A DNA stretch of 64,000 bases from Microvirga soli (lineage in GTDB: Bacteria > Pseudomonadota > Alphaproteobacteria > Rhizobiales > Beijerinckiaceae), in NCBI RefSeq assembly GCF_016734765.1, contig NZ_JAERQE010000022.1:18563-82562 (forward strand). Reading direction: 5' to 3'. The translations under genes were made by a program, and so were the position numbers. Below are positions 52,887 through 62,079 of this stretch, piece after piece. Under the pieces are notes generated by a model. That model made no database searches. It was not told the origin of the DNA and saw nothing but the letters and a program-made list of their open reading frames with translations. Every line of letters starts with the position of its first letter. The first letter of the stretch is position 1.

Positions 52887-53210
52887 TCACTTTTCGAGCG
52901 ATTTCAGATATTCGATAATATCATCGACCTCCTTTGCATCAAACCGGAACGCAGGCTTGCCCGGGTGACCTGTCATGAGGCCTTCAGCGAGCGCCTCGGC
53001 AAGGTGTTCGACCGGATAGCGTTGATGCACCTCGCGCAGAGGCGGTGCATCCGGCAGCGGACTGACGTCGGCTCGCCCGACCGCATGGCAACCTGAACAA
53101 TTCGCTTTGATCAAGATGCGGCCACGCTCCTCACCTCCGTCCTGCACATCTGCCGCGAGGATGAACAGGGCCATGGCCAAGAGCGGCACCGTCACTGGGT
53201 GCTTTGGCAT
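52887..53210 (-). CDS. Small class I cytochrome c
   Basis: A 107-aa exported monohaem cytochrome. Signal peptide MPKHPVTVPLLAMALFILAA, haem motif CSGCH near residue 38 in ILIKANCSGCHAVGR, and a Met-containing sixth-ligand region LMTGHPGKPAFRFDAKEVDD. The C-terminal helix IIEYLKSLE is typical. The ATG at 53210 is chosen because upstream codons lack export character. Possibly an electron carrier; no partner oxidase is adjacent, and it is divergent from the kinase-like fusion. Confidence 0.85.
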   Translation of the reverse strand: MPKHPVTVPLLAMALFILAADVQDGGEERGRILIKANCSGCHAVGRADVSPLPDAPPLREVHQRYPVEHLAEALAEGLMTGHPGKPAFRFDAKEVDDIIEYLKSLEK

Positions 53211-53300
53211 TGCGCCCCAGAGTCTATCGTTGTTGGCATCCTGAGCAAACCCCATATCCTGGCGGAGGTCCCTCATCGAAACCTCAGGGAAAATGGTGTC

Positions 53301-54830
53301 ATGCTCGTCGGCGACCAAAGCGATGTGATCGCCTTCTTCAAGGATCGTCTCACCGCGCAGGGCACAGAGGTCGAGCTCATCTCGACGCATGCCTCCCTGA
53401 TCTTTCTCGCTGGTGATCGCGCGTTCAAACTGAAACGCGCGGTGCAATACCCCTACCTCGACTTCTCGACGCCGGAGAAACGGCTCGCCTGCTGCCAGGC
53501 CGAGATCGAGCTCAACCGGCGCACCGCGCCTCAACTGTACCGTGGCGTCCGGACTGTCACGCGCGAGAGCGACGGCAGCTTAAGCCTCAGCGGGACGGGC
53601 CTGCTGGTCGATGCGGTGGTTGAGATGCAACGGTTCGCACAGGACGCTCTCCTCGACACCATGGCTCGGAAGGGTACCCTGACACCCCGGATCATGACAG
53701 AGCTGGCTCGTCAGGTCGCGAAACTGCACCAAGGCGCATCAGTGAGCTTCACCCACGGTGGCTCCACCGGCATCGCGGCCGTTCTCGACATCAACGACCG
53801 GGGGCTCAGAGATACATCGCTGGTCAGCCCGGAGGCTGCGGGCGAGTTCGCGGATCTGTTCCGACAGGCGCTTGGCCGGCACGCAGAACGTCTGGATCAG
53901 CGCCGGGAGGCCGGAAAGGTCCGACGCTGCCACGGCGATCTCATCCTGCGCAACATCTTCCTGATCGATGGCATGCCGACCCTGTTCGATTGCCTTGAGT
54001 TCAACGAAGCGCTCGCAACCATCGATGTTCTTTACGACCTTGCTTTCCTGCTGATGGATTTATGGCATCGAGATCAGCGCGAGTTCGCGAACCTCGTTTA
54101 CAACCGCTACCTTGACGAATGCGACGAGGCCGATGGGTTGGCGCTGGTTCCCTTCTTTATGGCGATCCGGGCCGCCGTCCGCGCGCACGTGACAGCGGCT
54201 CAGGCCAAGGATGCATCGCCTGAGGCACAGGAGCCTTTTCATACGGAAGCCCGGGCCTATTTCGATCTCGCGGCTGATCTCCTGAAGCGCGTCAACCCGA
54301 TGCTCGTTGCCTTTGGCGGCTTCAGCGGAACCGGCAAGTCGACGATGGCCTCTCTCGTCGCGCCGTGCATCGGTGTGCCACCTGGAGCTCGCGTCCTCAA
54401 CACGGATCGCATTCGCAAGCGCATGTTCGGATTACCTGTAGAAGTGCGCTTGCCACGGGCGGCCTACCGGCCGGATATCTCCCAGAAGGTCTACGCCGCT
54501 CTCCGGCGGGACGCTGCGGACGTTCTCGGAGCGGGCACTGCTGTCGTTGCGGATGCTGTTTTTGACCAGGCTGCTGAACGTCAGGCGATCGAAGCCTTGG
54601 CCAAGACCTCAGGCGTTCCGTTCCGCGGATTCTGGCTCGACGCACCGGAAGCAACCCTTCTGCGCCGGGTTGAGGAGCGCCGAAACGATCCGTCGGATGC
54701 AACGGCTCAAGTGCTTGCGGCTCAGATCCGGTGCGGCTCCGGCGAGATGACCTGGCAGCGGATCGATGCAGCCGCCGCGCCATCCCAAGTCCGAGCAGCG
54801 ATCTTAGCGCTCTTGCAGACCACGTCCTAA
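53301..54830 (+). CDS. Fusion of an APH-like kinase domain and a P-loop kinase domain
   Basis: A 509-aa two-domain protein. Residues 1-320 resemble the aminoglycoside phosphotransferase-like COG2187 family, with GDRAFKLKRAVQYPYLDFST (ATP lysine region) and catalytic VRRCHGDLILRNIFL plus LFDCLEFNEALATIDVLYD. Residues 330-509 form a COG0645-type P-loop domain with Walker A GGFSGTGKST, NTDRIRKRMFG and the adenylate-kinase-like lid RRVEERRNDPSDA. This combination is widespread in proteobacteria but its substrate is not known. Start ATG 53301 has AGGGAAA upstream. Confidence 0.82.
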   Translation: MLVGDQSDVIAFFKDRLTAQGTEVELISTHASLIFLAGDRAFKLKRAVQYPYLDFSTPEKRLACCQAEIELNRRTAPQLYRGVRTVTRESDGSLSLSGTGLLVDAVVEMQRFAQDALLDTMARKGTLTPRIMTELARQVAKLHQGASVSFTHGGSTGIAAVLDINDRGLRDTSLVSPEAAGEFADLFRQALGRHAERLDQRREAGKVRRCHGDLILRNIFLIDGMPTLFDCLEFNEALATIDVLYDLAFLLMDLWHRDQREFANLVYNRYLDECDEADGLALVPFFMAIRAAVRAHVTAAQAKDASPEAQEPFHTEARAYFDLAADLLKRVNPMLVAFGGFSGTGKSTMASLVAPCIGVPPGARVLNTDRIRKRMFGLPVEVRLPRAAYRPDISQKVYAALRRDAADVLGAGTAVVADAVFDQAAERQAIEALAKTSGVPFRGFWLDAPEATLLRRVEERRNDPSDATAQVLAAQIRCGSGEMTWQRIDAAAAPSQVRAAILALLQTTS

Positions 54831-54904
54831 GCGGACGGAGCTATCATGAACCTTTACCCTGCCCCGCTCTGGAGGCTTGACACGGAACGATTCATCCTCG
54901 CGGA

Positions 54905-55339
54905 TCACCTGGTTCCCGTGATGTAGTTTGTGAGTTGATCGATCACAAACTCTCTGTCTTCAATCATGCTCTTGACCAGATCACCTATTGAGACCAGCCC
55001 AACCAGATTACCATCGTCCATGACGGGAAGGTGCCTCACGCGCTCGGCTGTCATAATCGCCATGCATTCTTCGACGGTCCGATCCGGCGTGACATAAGCA
55101 AAGCCGGTTCGCATGACGTCCCTGACCACCGTTGTCGGCGATGATCGGCCTTTCAGGAACACGTCCCTGGCATAGTGGCGTTCTGTGAATATGCCGATGG
55201 GATCACCGTTCTCGACAACGACGAGAGCGCCCACGTCCTTGCGGGCCATTTCTTCGATGGCCGCAAAGACTGTGTCATCAGGCCTGATCGTCCATACGAG
55301 TTGGCCCTTCTTGTCCAGAATGTGCCGCACGATAGCCAT
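54905..55339 (-). CDS. Tandem CBS-domain protein
   Basis: A 144-aa protein made of two CBS motifs forming one Bateman module: VWTIRPDDTVFAAIEEMARK with GALVVVENGDPIGIFTERHY, and AYVTPDRTVEECMAIMTAER with RHLPVMDDGNLVGLVSIGDL. Stand-alone pairs of this type bind adenine nucleotides and act as energy or redox sensors. It ends with VKSMIEDREFVIDQLTNYI, typical of alphaproteobacterial members. The ATG at 55339 (MAIVRHILDKKG) is preceded by GAGGCACC. Confidence 0.9.
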   Translation of the reverse strand: MAIVRHILDKKGQLVWTIRPDDTVFAAIEEMARKDVGALVVVENGDPIGIFTERHYARDVFLKGRSSPTTVVRDVMRTGFAYVTPDRTVEECMAIMTAERVRHLPVMDDGNLVGLVSIGDLVKSMIEDREFVIDQLTNYITGTR

Positions 55340-55490
55340 GGTGCCTCCTCAGAGACTGGTTGCTGAGCCGGAAGACCTCAGCAGCCGTATTGTACAAGCA
55401 CATCGCAAAGTTGGCTCCGCCCACCAGCGCCGCTCATCACGAAAAGTGCCTTGCCGGCGGCGCCCGAGCGATGAGCCCAAGGAGCCGCGC

Positions 55491-55958
55491 CCGCCCACGG
55501 TCGAAGCGGCGCTGTTCGAGAGCGGCCGGCCGGTTCTGCTCGTGCCTCCGACCCCGCCTGCCACTCTCGGCACGACCGTGGTGATTGCCTGGAACCGGAG
55601 TACGGAGACGGCCCGCACGGTGGCCCTGGCAATGCCCCTGCTGGCCAAGGCGCAGCGGGTTGTGGTGATCGACTTCGAGGACTGGGGCGTGTCGGGCCCC
55701 TCCCCCCAGGATCTCAGCCACACCCTCGCACGGAACGGGCTGCCGGTGGAAACACGAACGGTCCCGAACCCACATGGACATACCGGCGAGGCCATTCTCT
55801 CAGCGGCTGGGTCGCTCGGGTGCGATCTGCTCGTCAAAGGCGCCTACACCCAGAGCCGGCTGCGGCAGTTCATTTTCGGCGGGGCGACCAGCCACATTCT
55901 GTCCAACACCACTGTTCCGCTGCTGATGGCGCACTCGGCTGCGGTGCCCAGTCCGTCA
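55491..55958 (+). pseudogene. Universal stress protein (UspA), N-terminally truncated and without its own stop
   Basis: The frame carries the second half of a two-domain USP: PPTVEAALFESGRPVLLVPP, GTTVVIAWNRSTETARTVAL, then GCDLLVKGAYTQSRLRQFIF with the ATP-binding GGATSHILSNTTVPLLMAHS. The first USP domain and a start codon are missing; upstream sequence in this frame is not homologous. No stop follows, so the frame continues through an unrelated linker into the YbaK-type gene at 56106. I treat it as a decayed gene; a transcribed fusion is conceivable. Confidence 0.7.
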
Positions 55959-56105
55959 CGCAGATCGCCAGACCAGCAGTTCGTTTGCCGCCGGCGAAGC
56001 AGGGGTGTATACTACGCAGATGCCAAGCAGCCGCGCCACGCGGCGCCGGTCGATCAGGACATGCCTCGTGACGCAGGGAACCCCTTGCCCCATTGGAGGC
56101 CCGTC

Positions 56106-56576
56106 ATGACGATCGCACCCACACTTCAAAAGTACATGGACGAGCGCGGGATTCGGTACGAGCTTGTGCCGCATGAACCAAGCCTGTCGGCTCTGGGCTC
56201 CGCCCACGCAGGTCACATCCCGGGTGACAGGCTGGCCAAAGCTGTCGTGCTCAACGATGGGGGCCGCTACAAACTCGCTGTTCTCCCTGCCTCACATCAT
56301 CTCCGGCTGTCCGACCTCAGGACGGAGCTCGGGCATGAGATTCACTTGGCCACGGAACCGGAAGCCGCGGGCGTCTTCCGCGACTGTGCGTTCGGCGCGA
56401 TTCCGGCGGTGGGCGCCTGCTATGGGCTGGATGTAATCATCGACACCAGCATCGACCAGCAGCAGGAGCTGTACTTTGAGGGTGGAGACCATGCGACGCT
56501 GGTTCATGTGAACGGGGCCGAGTTTGCCCGGCTCAATCCCCAGGCCCAGCACGGATCTTTCAGCGGTCGCGCTTGA
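56106..56576 (+). CDS. YbaK/EbsC family aminoacyl-tRNA deacylase-like protein
   Basis: A 156-aa single-domain protein of the YbaK/ProX editing family, which hydrolyses mischarged tRNAs. Family landmarks are LQKYMDERGIRYELVPHEPS, GDRLAKAVVLNDGGRYKLAVLP with the conserved Lys, FRDCAFGAIPAVGACYGLDV and LYFEGGDHATLVHVNGAEF. Start at ATG 56106 (MTIAPTLQ); the frame runs further upstream into the USP remnant. The editing substrate is not predictable. Confidence 0.87.
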   Translation: MTIAPTLQKYMDERGIRYELVPHEPSLSALGSAHAGHIPGDRLAKAVVLNDGGRYKLAVLPASHHLRLSDLRTELGHEIHLATEPEAAGVFRDCAFGAIPAVGACYGLDVIIDTSIDQQQELYFEGGDHATLVHVNGAEFARLNPQAQHGSFSGRA

Positions 56577-56645
56577 TGGCTTGGCTCGGGTGGCAGAAGG
56601 CGGGCATGGGCCTGACAGGGGGTTGCCAAGCTAAGGAGAAGCACG

Positions 56646-56969
56646 ATGAAAGCAGCTATGGTGTTTGCCGGTAGCGGACCGATTGTGATCCTGACGTCGT
56701 ACCCGTCCTTGTCCGACGCTGGCCTGTTACGCGGCCTGAAGGAGCACGGGGTCAGCAAGTTCATCGCCTACGAGCTGCCGCTCGATCTTGTGGCGGCCCG
56801 CTATGGCGGTCACTTCCAAGTCGTTCTGAACGATGCGCGCGATAATGATGACCTGCGGGTGCTGGACGTCAACGGCGACCGTGCCTTCCGGCTCTTCCGG
56901 TTTTCCGAGCTGGGTCCGCCGGTCATGCATGACGACAAGCACCCGGATTGGACAGAGACGGCCGCCTGA
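56646..56969 (+). CDS. Conserved hypothetical protein, 107 aa
   Basis: Starts at ATG 56646 with AAGGAGAAGC just upstream. Sequence: KAAMVFAGSGPIVILTSYPS, KFIAYELPLDLVAARYGGHF, then VVLNDARDNDDLRVLDVNGD and FRLFRFSELG. I recall similar unnamed proteins in Rhizobiales, but no function. It is soluble, mixed alpha/beta, with no cysteine. It stands alone between the deacylase gene and the convergent DUF2270 gene. Confidence 0.7.
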   Translation: MKAAMVFAGSGPIVILTSYPSLSDAGLLRGLKEHGVSKFIAYELPLDLVAARYGGHFQVVLNDARDNDDLRVLDVNGDRAFRLFRFSELGPPVMHDDKHPDWTETAA

Positions 56970-57008
56970 AGTTACAGAGAGGCAATGGCTTCTGTTAAGG
57001 TGGTGTTG

Positions 57009-57734
57009 TCACACATGGACATTGCCGAAGGCCAGTTCGCCCTCCCCTTTCAGCCGGCGTAGCGAGGTAGTCAGGATCCAACCATAGAAGAGCGTGACCG
57101 CAAGGATCACGAGCCAGCCCGGCACCGGGCCGATGGCAGAGTTGCGCACCCACTCTCCGACCGTGCCGATCAGACGGGTTTCGACGGCACTCTCCTGCAT
57201 TCGGATGAAGGTGGTCTTCACCAGCCAGGCAACCAGCAGGATCAGGAACAGCCAGCAGTAGTTGCGCCGCATCCGACGGGAGATGGCCTGGCTGTGGCTG
57301 GTCAGAAACAAGGGACGCCTGAGATCATCCCCCAGCTTGTGGATCCAGTCATCCGTCGTGCCCTCCTCAGGAGCAAAGATCTGGGCATAGTAGTTGCGCT
57401 CCATGCGGCGCACGCGGTTGCGGTAGACGTCAAAGAAGCGGTAGCGGCGCGCCTCGATCACCAGGAGCAGCAGAACCAGGACCATGGCAAACAGCAGCAC
57501 GCCATGGTGGGCGGTCGGCGTGGAGAGCGAGACCGACAGCATGGCCGCCACGACGGTGATGGCCCAGTTGGTGGTGCGGTCGATCCGGTCGCGCCAGCCC
57601 GCCATGCGGGCGATCTCGGCGCGATGGTAGTGCGCCATGACGTTGATGAACTCGGTCGAGGTGCTTGGAAAGACCGGTGCCGTGATGGTCGGGCGCAGAT
57701 CTTGGACAGTGCTGTGAATGTTCTTCGGCCGCAT
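57009..57734 (-). CDS. DUF2270 membrane protein
   Basis: A 241-aa protein with four hydrophobic segments ([63 protein letters not shown]). Conserved DUF2270 text includes FINVMAHYHRAEIARMAGWR, RYRFFDVYRNRVRRMERNYY and LGDDLRRPLFLTS. The family is unstudied. Start ATG 57734 with GGAGGGAGAGAC upstream. Confidence 0.87.
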   Translation of the reverse strand: MRPKNIHSTVQDLRPTITAPVFPSTSTEFINVMAHYHRAEIARMAGWRDRIDRTTNWAITVVAAMLSVSLSTPTAHHGVLLFAMVLVLLLLVIEARRYRFFDVYRNRVRRMERNYYAQIFAPEEGTTDDWIHKLGDDLRRPLFLTSHSQAISRRMRRNYCWLFLILLVAWLVKTTFIRMQESAVETRLIGTVGEWVRNSAIGPVPGWLVILAVTLFYGWILTTSLRRLKGEGELAFGNVHV

Positions 57735-58108
57735 GGTGTCTCTCCCTCCACTCTGGACGGCGTTCGGACACTCTGGTCAGCGCTGAAGGCGCGTCCTGGT
57801 TTAGGGCCCCAAAAGGGATGATAGCACCGACCGGTGACCTTCGCAGATCAATCCTTCACGCTTGGTTCCTGACAGCCGAGATGATCGAGGGAAACCGCTG
57901 CAGGCCCTTGGCGGAGCAGGTGCGCGTAGCGATTGGCCGCAGCTCGGACTTCTACAGGCCGCGGGCGAACTCCGCCGCCCTCGTCACCAGGCACACCACG
58001 TCTCAGCTTGGAGGAATGTCATTCCGCATAGCTTGATGGCCTGCGAGACAGTTTGGTACTATGATGAACGAAAGGGGCACCTAGACCTTCAGTCTCGGAG
58101 ACTGGTAC
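57735..58108. other. Divergent intergenic region without a gene
   Basis: About 375 bp between the DUF2270 gene and the nfeD-like gene; it must hold both promoters, but I see no clear operator or -35/-10 pair. Confidence 0.45.
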
Positions 58109-59509
58109 GTGTTCCGGAAGCGTGTCACCCGAATGATGGCCACCGTCATCGTGTTGATGGTATCGACGGCAGTGAGCGCTTCGGAGACCGAGCTCAAATC
58201 TGGTGCGGATCGGTACGTGACCTCAATCGTAGTGACTGGCCCCATCGGGCCCGCGACCGCCAAGTACGTCAAGGATACCCTTCTCGCCGCCAGTCCGCAG
58301 CACGTGGAGGCGGTGATCCTGCGCCTGAACACACCGGGGGGATTGGCCACGAGCATGCGCGAGATCATCGCTGACGTGCTGGCCTCGCCCGTGCCGGTCA
58401 TTGGCTTCGTGGCCCCCGCCGGTGCCCACGCGGCCAGCGCCGGCACTTACATCCTCTATGCGACCCATGTGGCCGCCATGGCGCCGGGCACCAATCTGGG
58501 CGCCGCAACCCCGGTGCAGATCGGCAGCCCGCTTGCACCCGCCCCCCGGGAGCCCGAGAAGGACAAGGAAGGCGGTGATCGGCCGTCGCTGGGATCTGGC
58601 GATGCCATGACGGCCAAGGTAACCAACGATGCGGTTGCCTTCATCCGCAGCCTGGCCGAACTCCGGCACCGGAATGCGGACTGGGCGGAACAGGCTGTGC
58701 GGGAGGCGGCAAGCCTCTCGTCCCTGGCGGCATTGGACAAGAGCGTCATTGACCTCCTCGCCACAAGCCCTGAGGATCTCCTCGCCCGCATCGATGGACG
58801 TGAAGTCGAGGTCAAGGGCGAGCGCCAACGCCTGGCCACCAAGGATCTCACGATCAGGTCCGAGGAGCCGGGTTGGCTCATCCGGCTGCTCGGGGTGATC
58901 ACGAACCCGAATGTGGCCTTCATCCTGATGATCGTCGGCGTCTACGGCCTCATCTTCGAATTCAGCAATCCCGGGGCCGTCGCGCCTGGCGTGATCGGCG
59001 CCATCTGCCTTGTCCTCGGCCTGTATGCCCTAAACATGCTGCCGGTGGACTACACCGGGCTTGCGCTGATGCTGCTTGGGCTCGCCTTCCTGGTCGCGGA
59101 GGCGTTCAACCCGACCGTGGTGCTTGGAACAGGAGGGTTGGTGGCCTTCCTGCTCGGAGCGTTGATGCTGATCGACACCGATGCGCCGGAATTCCAGCTC
59201 TCCTGGACAGTGATTGGGGGTGCCATGCTGGCCAGCATCGGCCTCTTGTCCCTGACACTCGGCTATGTCTGGCGTACCCGCCATCAGCCCGTCCGCACCG
59301 GCGCTTCAGCCATGCTCGGCCAGCCCGCAGAGGTGCTCGACTGGTTGGGCCAAGAGGGGCACGTGCTCGCATTTGGGGAGCGCTGGCAGGCGCAAGCCTC
59401 CCAGGCTCTGATGCCGGGCGAGCATGTTACAATCACCAGGATCGACGGCCTGATGCTTGAGGTGCGGCGCATGCCCGAATTGGCAGTGAGTCCAGGAGGA
59501 CAGCCATGA
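58109..59509 (+). CDS. NfeD-type membrane serine protease (ClpP-class)
   Basis: A 466-aa membrane protein of the NfeD1b (long) type: N-terminal signal, a ClpP-like protease domain (residues about 30-230) with the catalytic Ser in [13 protein letters not shown] and Lys near [10 protein letters not shown], four helices (residues 260-370), and a C-terminal OB-fold NfeD domain with [20 protein letters not shown]. These proteases clip slipin/stomatin C termini; the partner gene overlaps its stop. The start is a GTG at 58109 with GGAG upstream; ATG 58133 is an alternative. Confidence 0.9.
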   Translation: MFRKRVTRMMATVIVLMVSTAVSASETELKSGADRYVTSIVVTGPIGPATAKYVKDTLLAASPQHVEAVILRLNTPGGLATSMREIIADVLASPVPVIGFVAPAGAHAASAGTYILYATHVAAMAPGTNLGAATPVQIGSPLAPAPREPEKDKEGGDRPSLGSGDAMTAKVTNDAVAFIRSLAELRHRNADWAEQAVREAASLSSLAALDKSVIDLLATSPEDLLARIDGREVEVKGERQRLATKDLTIRSEEPGWLIRLLGVITNPNVAFILMIVGVYGLIFEFSNPGAVAPGVIGAICLVLGLYALNMLPVDYTGLALMLLGLAFLVAEAFNPTVVLGTGGLVAFLLGALMLIDTDAPEFQLSWTVIGGAMLASIGLLSLTLGYVWRTRHQPVRTGASAMLGQPAEVLDWLGQEGHVLAFGERWQAQASQALMPGEHVTITRIDGLMLEVRRMPELAVSPGGQP

Positions 59510-60348
59510 TCTTCGATTATGTCGCTTACCTGGTTCTGGTGCTGCTCATCGTGGCCTTCCTGGCCGCGGCCATCCGGATCCTGCGGGAATACGAGCGCGG
59601 CATCGTGTTCACCCTTGGCCGGTTCACAGGGGTGAAGGGCCCTGGGCTGATCATCCTTGTTCCCTTCGTGCAGCAGATGGTTCGGGTTGATCTGCGGGTG
59701 TTCGTGCAGGACGTGCCACCCCAGGATGTGATCTCGCGTGACAATGTCTCGGTGAAGGTCAATGCCGTCATCTACTTCCGCATCGTCGATCCCGAACGGG
59801 CCATCATCAAGGTCGAGAACTACATGGCCGCAACCAGCCAACTGGCACAGACTACCCTACGCTCGGTGCTGGGCAAGCACGAGCTCGACGAGATGCTGGC
59901 CGAGCGCGACCGGCTCAATGCCGACATTCAGCAGATCCTCGACCAGCAGACGGATGCCTGGGGGATCAAGGTGGCGAATGTTGAGATCAAGCATATTGAC
60001 CTCAACGAGAACATGATCCGTGCCATCGCCAAGCAGGCGGAGGCGGAGCGCCTGCGGCGAGCGAAGGTGATCAACGCCGAGGGCGAGCAGCAGGCAGCCG
60101 AAAAGCTCGTGGAGGCGGGGAGACTGCTTGCGGCTGAGCCACAGGCGATGCAGCTCCGCTATTTTGCGGCTCTGCACGATATTGCCAGCGAGCGTTCGTC
60201 GACCATTATCTTTCCGCTGCCCACGGACCTTCTGACGCACCTTGGCGGCGCATCCGGGCGTCAGGCCGCTGCGGCTCGCGACGCAGCAGATCCGCAAGAC
60301 CGCGGCCGAGAGGCAGGGATGCCCAGCCTTGGTGCCAAGTGCGCCTGA
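59506..60348 (+). CDS. Slipin (SPFH/stomatin family), partner of NfeD
   Basis: A 280-aa membrane scaffold protein. N-terminal hairpin helix ([19 protein letters not shown]), SPFH domain ([60 protein letters not shown]) and a coiled region ([20 protein letters not shown]). The C-terminal [15 protein letters not shown] is the type of motif cut by NfeD proteases. ATG 59506 overlaps the NfeD stop (ATGA), the classic nfeD-slipin operon, linked to membrane organisation and stress. Confidence 0.92.
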   Translation: MIFDYVAYLVLVLLIVAFLAAAIRILREYERGIVFTLGRFTGVKGPGLIILVPFVQQMVRVDLRVFVQDVPPQDVISRDNVSVKVNAVIYFRIVDPERAIIKVENYMAATSQLAQTTLRSVLGKHELDEMLAERDRLNADIQQILDQQTDAWGIKVANVEIKHIDLNENMIRAIAKQAEAERLRRAKVINAEGEQQAAEKLVEAGRLLAAEPQAMQLRYFAALHDIASERSSTIIFPLPTDLLTHLGGASGRQAAAARDAADPQDRGREAGMPSLGAKCA

Positions 60349-60975
60349 GCCCCCTGCCCAGGATGGCAGGGACGCTGCGGAGACGGCTGCCGTGCAATGA
60401 GAGAGATCCCCACCTGCCCTACTCACAGCCGTGCTCGAACATCTTTCTCCGCGTGCAATAGGGATCCTGCTGCATCCAACAGATCCTGCACAGGCAACGA
60501 GTGTCGGTGATAGGGATAGGACCGTGGGACAGGTACTCAGGACTTTCCTGCGGCTGGTCCGAAGATATCACCTTTGACTTCTGTGGGGTTCCACGCGGAT
60601 GAGCATGGGTGCATAAGGAGAGATGCGAATTGCCGAGATCGTCATTTGCAGGATCAAGGAGCTCCCGGGCCACCGCTTACAGGTCCAGCCCGTGTGAGAG
60701 CTCAATCCAAGCGGATCGCGGCAAACTATTTGTCCAAGTTCATGCGGCTGCGCCGGGGATTAGCCGGTCTACTGAGTTTCATAAAGCATAGAATTGCTCC
60801 ACGAAGTGGCCCGTGAGCGTTTTCACATTGACTCTGTTATGAACTGACCTTCGAACAGATAAAATATGGTATCGAAGTCGCAGAGGAACCTCACCAACAG
60901 CGGTTGCATGGCTCGGTCGCTCAGACCTGAGGCCTAACAGACTTGCGCTGGGTTTGGCGGGACACGACGACAGCG
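60349..60975. other. 627-bp gene-poor region
   Basis: No convincing gene. A 24-codon frame at 60623-60697 (MRIAEIVICRIKEL) has AAGGAGAG only 0-3 nt before its ATG and is not supported otherwise. Composition drops in GC toward 60850. Nothing else recognised. Confidence 0.5.
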
Positions 60976-61887
60976 ATGCAGCACGTCACAGTCTTCGGTG
61001 GGTCGGGCTTTATCGGACGGCATCTGGTTGAGCGTCTCACCAGGGCGGGAGCGTCCGTACGGATCGCGGCGCGCCATCCGCTCACAACGGCAGAGCCTCC
61101 GAGGCCGGCTCGGATCCAGTATGTCGCGGCCAACATTCTCGATGATGCGGCGGTCGAGGCGGCGATCCAGGGAGCCGACACGGTGATCAATCTGGTCGGC
61201 ATTCTCTCGCAGGCGCACCGGCAAACCTTCACGGCCGTCCATGAAGACGGCGCTCACCGGGTTGCGGCCACCGCCAGACGCTTGGGTGTGAGGCAACTCG
61301 TCCATGTGTCGGCGCTTGGGGCCAGCCGCACGGCACCAGCCCAGGCGGATCGGTCCAAAGCGGCCGGAGAAGCGGCGGTGCGTGCCGCGTTTCCCGAGGC
61401 AACAATCATCCGGCCCAGCCTGGTCTTTGGGCCAGACGATCACTTCTTCAACGGCTTTGCCACGCTGGCGCGCCGGCTACCGGCGCTGCCGCTGATCGGC
61501 GGCGGACGGACGAGGTTTCAGCCCGTCTATGTTGCGGACGTGGTGGCAGGATTCGCCGCCATTCTGGCGAGCCCAGCCAACCGTGGGACGACCTACGAGT
61601 TCGGAGGCCCGCGGGTTTCCACCTTCAAAGAGCTGCTGGAGTTTGTCTGCGCGACCGTCGGCGTCCAACCGCTGCTGGTGCCCGTGCCATACTGGGCGGC
61701 TGAGCTGTTAGGCGGGCTGCTGCAATTGTTTCCCAAAGCGCCCCTCACGCGCGATCAGGTCCGGCTGCTGAGGACTGACAAAGTGGTCAGCGGCTCCGAG
61801 CCAACACTCGCCAATATCGGGGTTGAAGCCAAAGCCCTTGAGACAATCGTGCCTGGGTATCTGGCAGTCTACCGACGGCGGGCCTGA
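60976..61887 (+). CDS. NDUFA9-like NAD(P)-binding protein (atypical SDR)
   Basis: A 303-aa Rossmann protein of the complex-I NDUFA9-related SDR group. The nucleotide loop is VTVFGGSGFIGRHLVERL at the N terminus, followed by INLVGILSQAHRQTF, VHVSALGASRTAPAQADRSK, ATIIRPSLVFGPDDHFFN, FQPVYVADVVAGFAAIL and TYEFGGPRVSTFKELL. The usual YxxxK is altered, as in this subgroup. Start ATG 60976 (MQHVTVF). It probably binds NADPH in a respiratory or quinone-related role. Confidence 0.88.
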   Translation: MQHVTVFGGSGFIGRHLVERLTRAGASVRIAARHPLTTAEPPRPARIQYVAANILDDAAVEAAIQGADTVINLVGILSQAHRQTFTAVHEDGAHRVAATARRLGVRQLVHVSALGASRTAPAQADRSKAAGEAAVRAAFPEATIIRPSLVFGPDDHFFNGFATLARRLPALPLIGGGRTRFQPVYVADVVAGFAAILASPANRGTTYEFGGPRVSTFKELLEFVCATVGVQPLLVPVPYWAAELLGGLLQLFPKAPLTRDQVRLLRTDKVVSGSEPTLANIGVEAKALETIVPGYLAVYRRRA

Positions 61888-62079
61888 TCTCCCCGACGCC
61901 TGTCATAAGGCCATGGCACCGTAATCCGCCCGAGCAGGAACTTCGAGCCTGGTTATGCTTGGCGCCTTCGTCGCAACTCGCCACGCCTAACCAACAATTG
62001 GTACTCGACAGTTTTCAGTCTACGATTTCCTGCGGCGCGGCTATGGTGTCGTCGTTCAAAGCAACAGAGGTCGAGCGCC

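Noticed and set aside
60623..60697. 24-codon frame with an AAGGAGAG upstream
   Set aside because: Spacing to the ATG is too short, no promoter box, no neighbour in the same direction.
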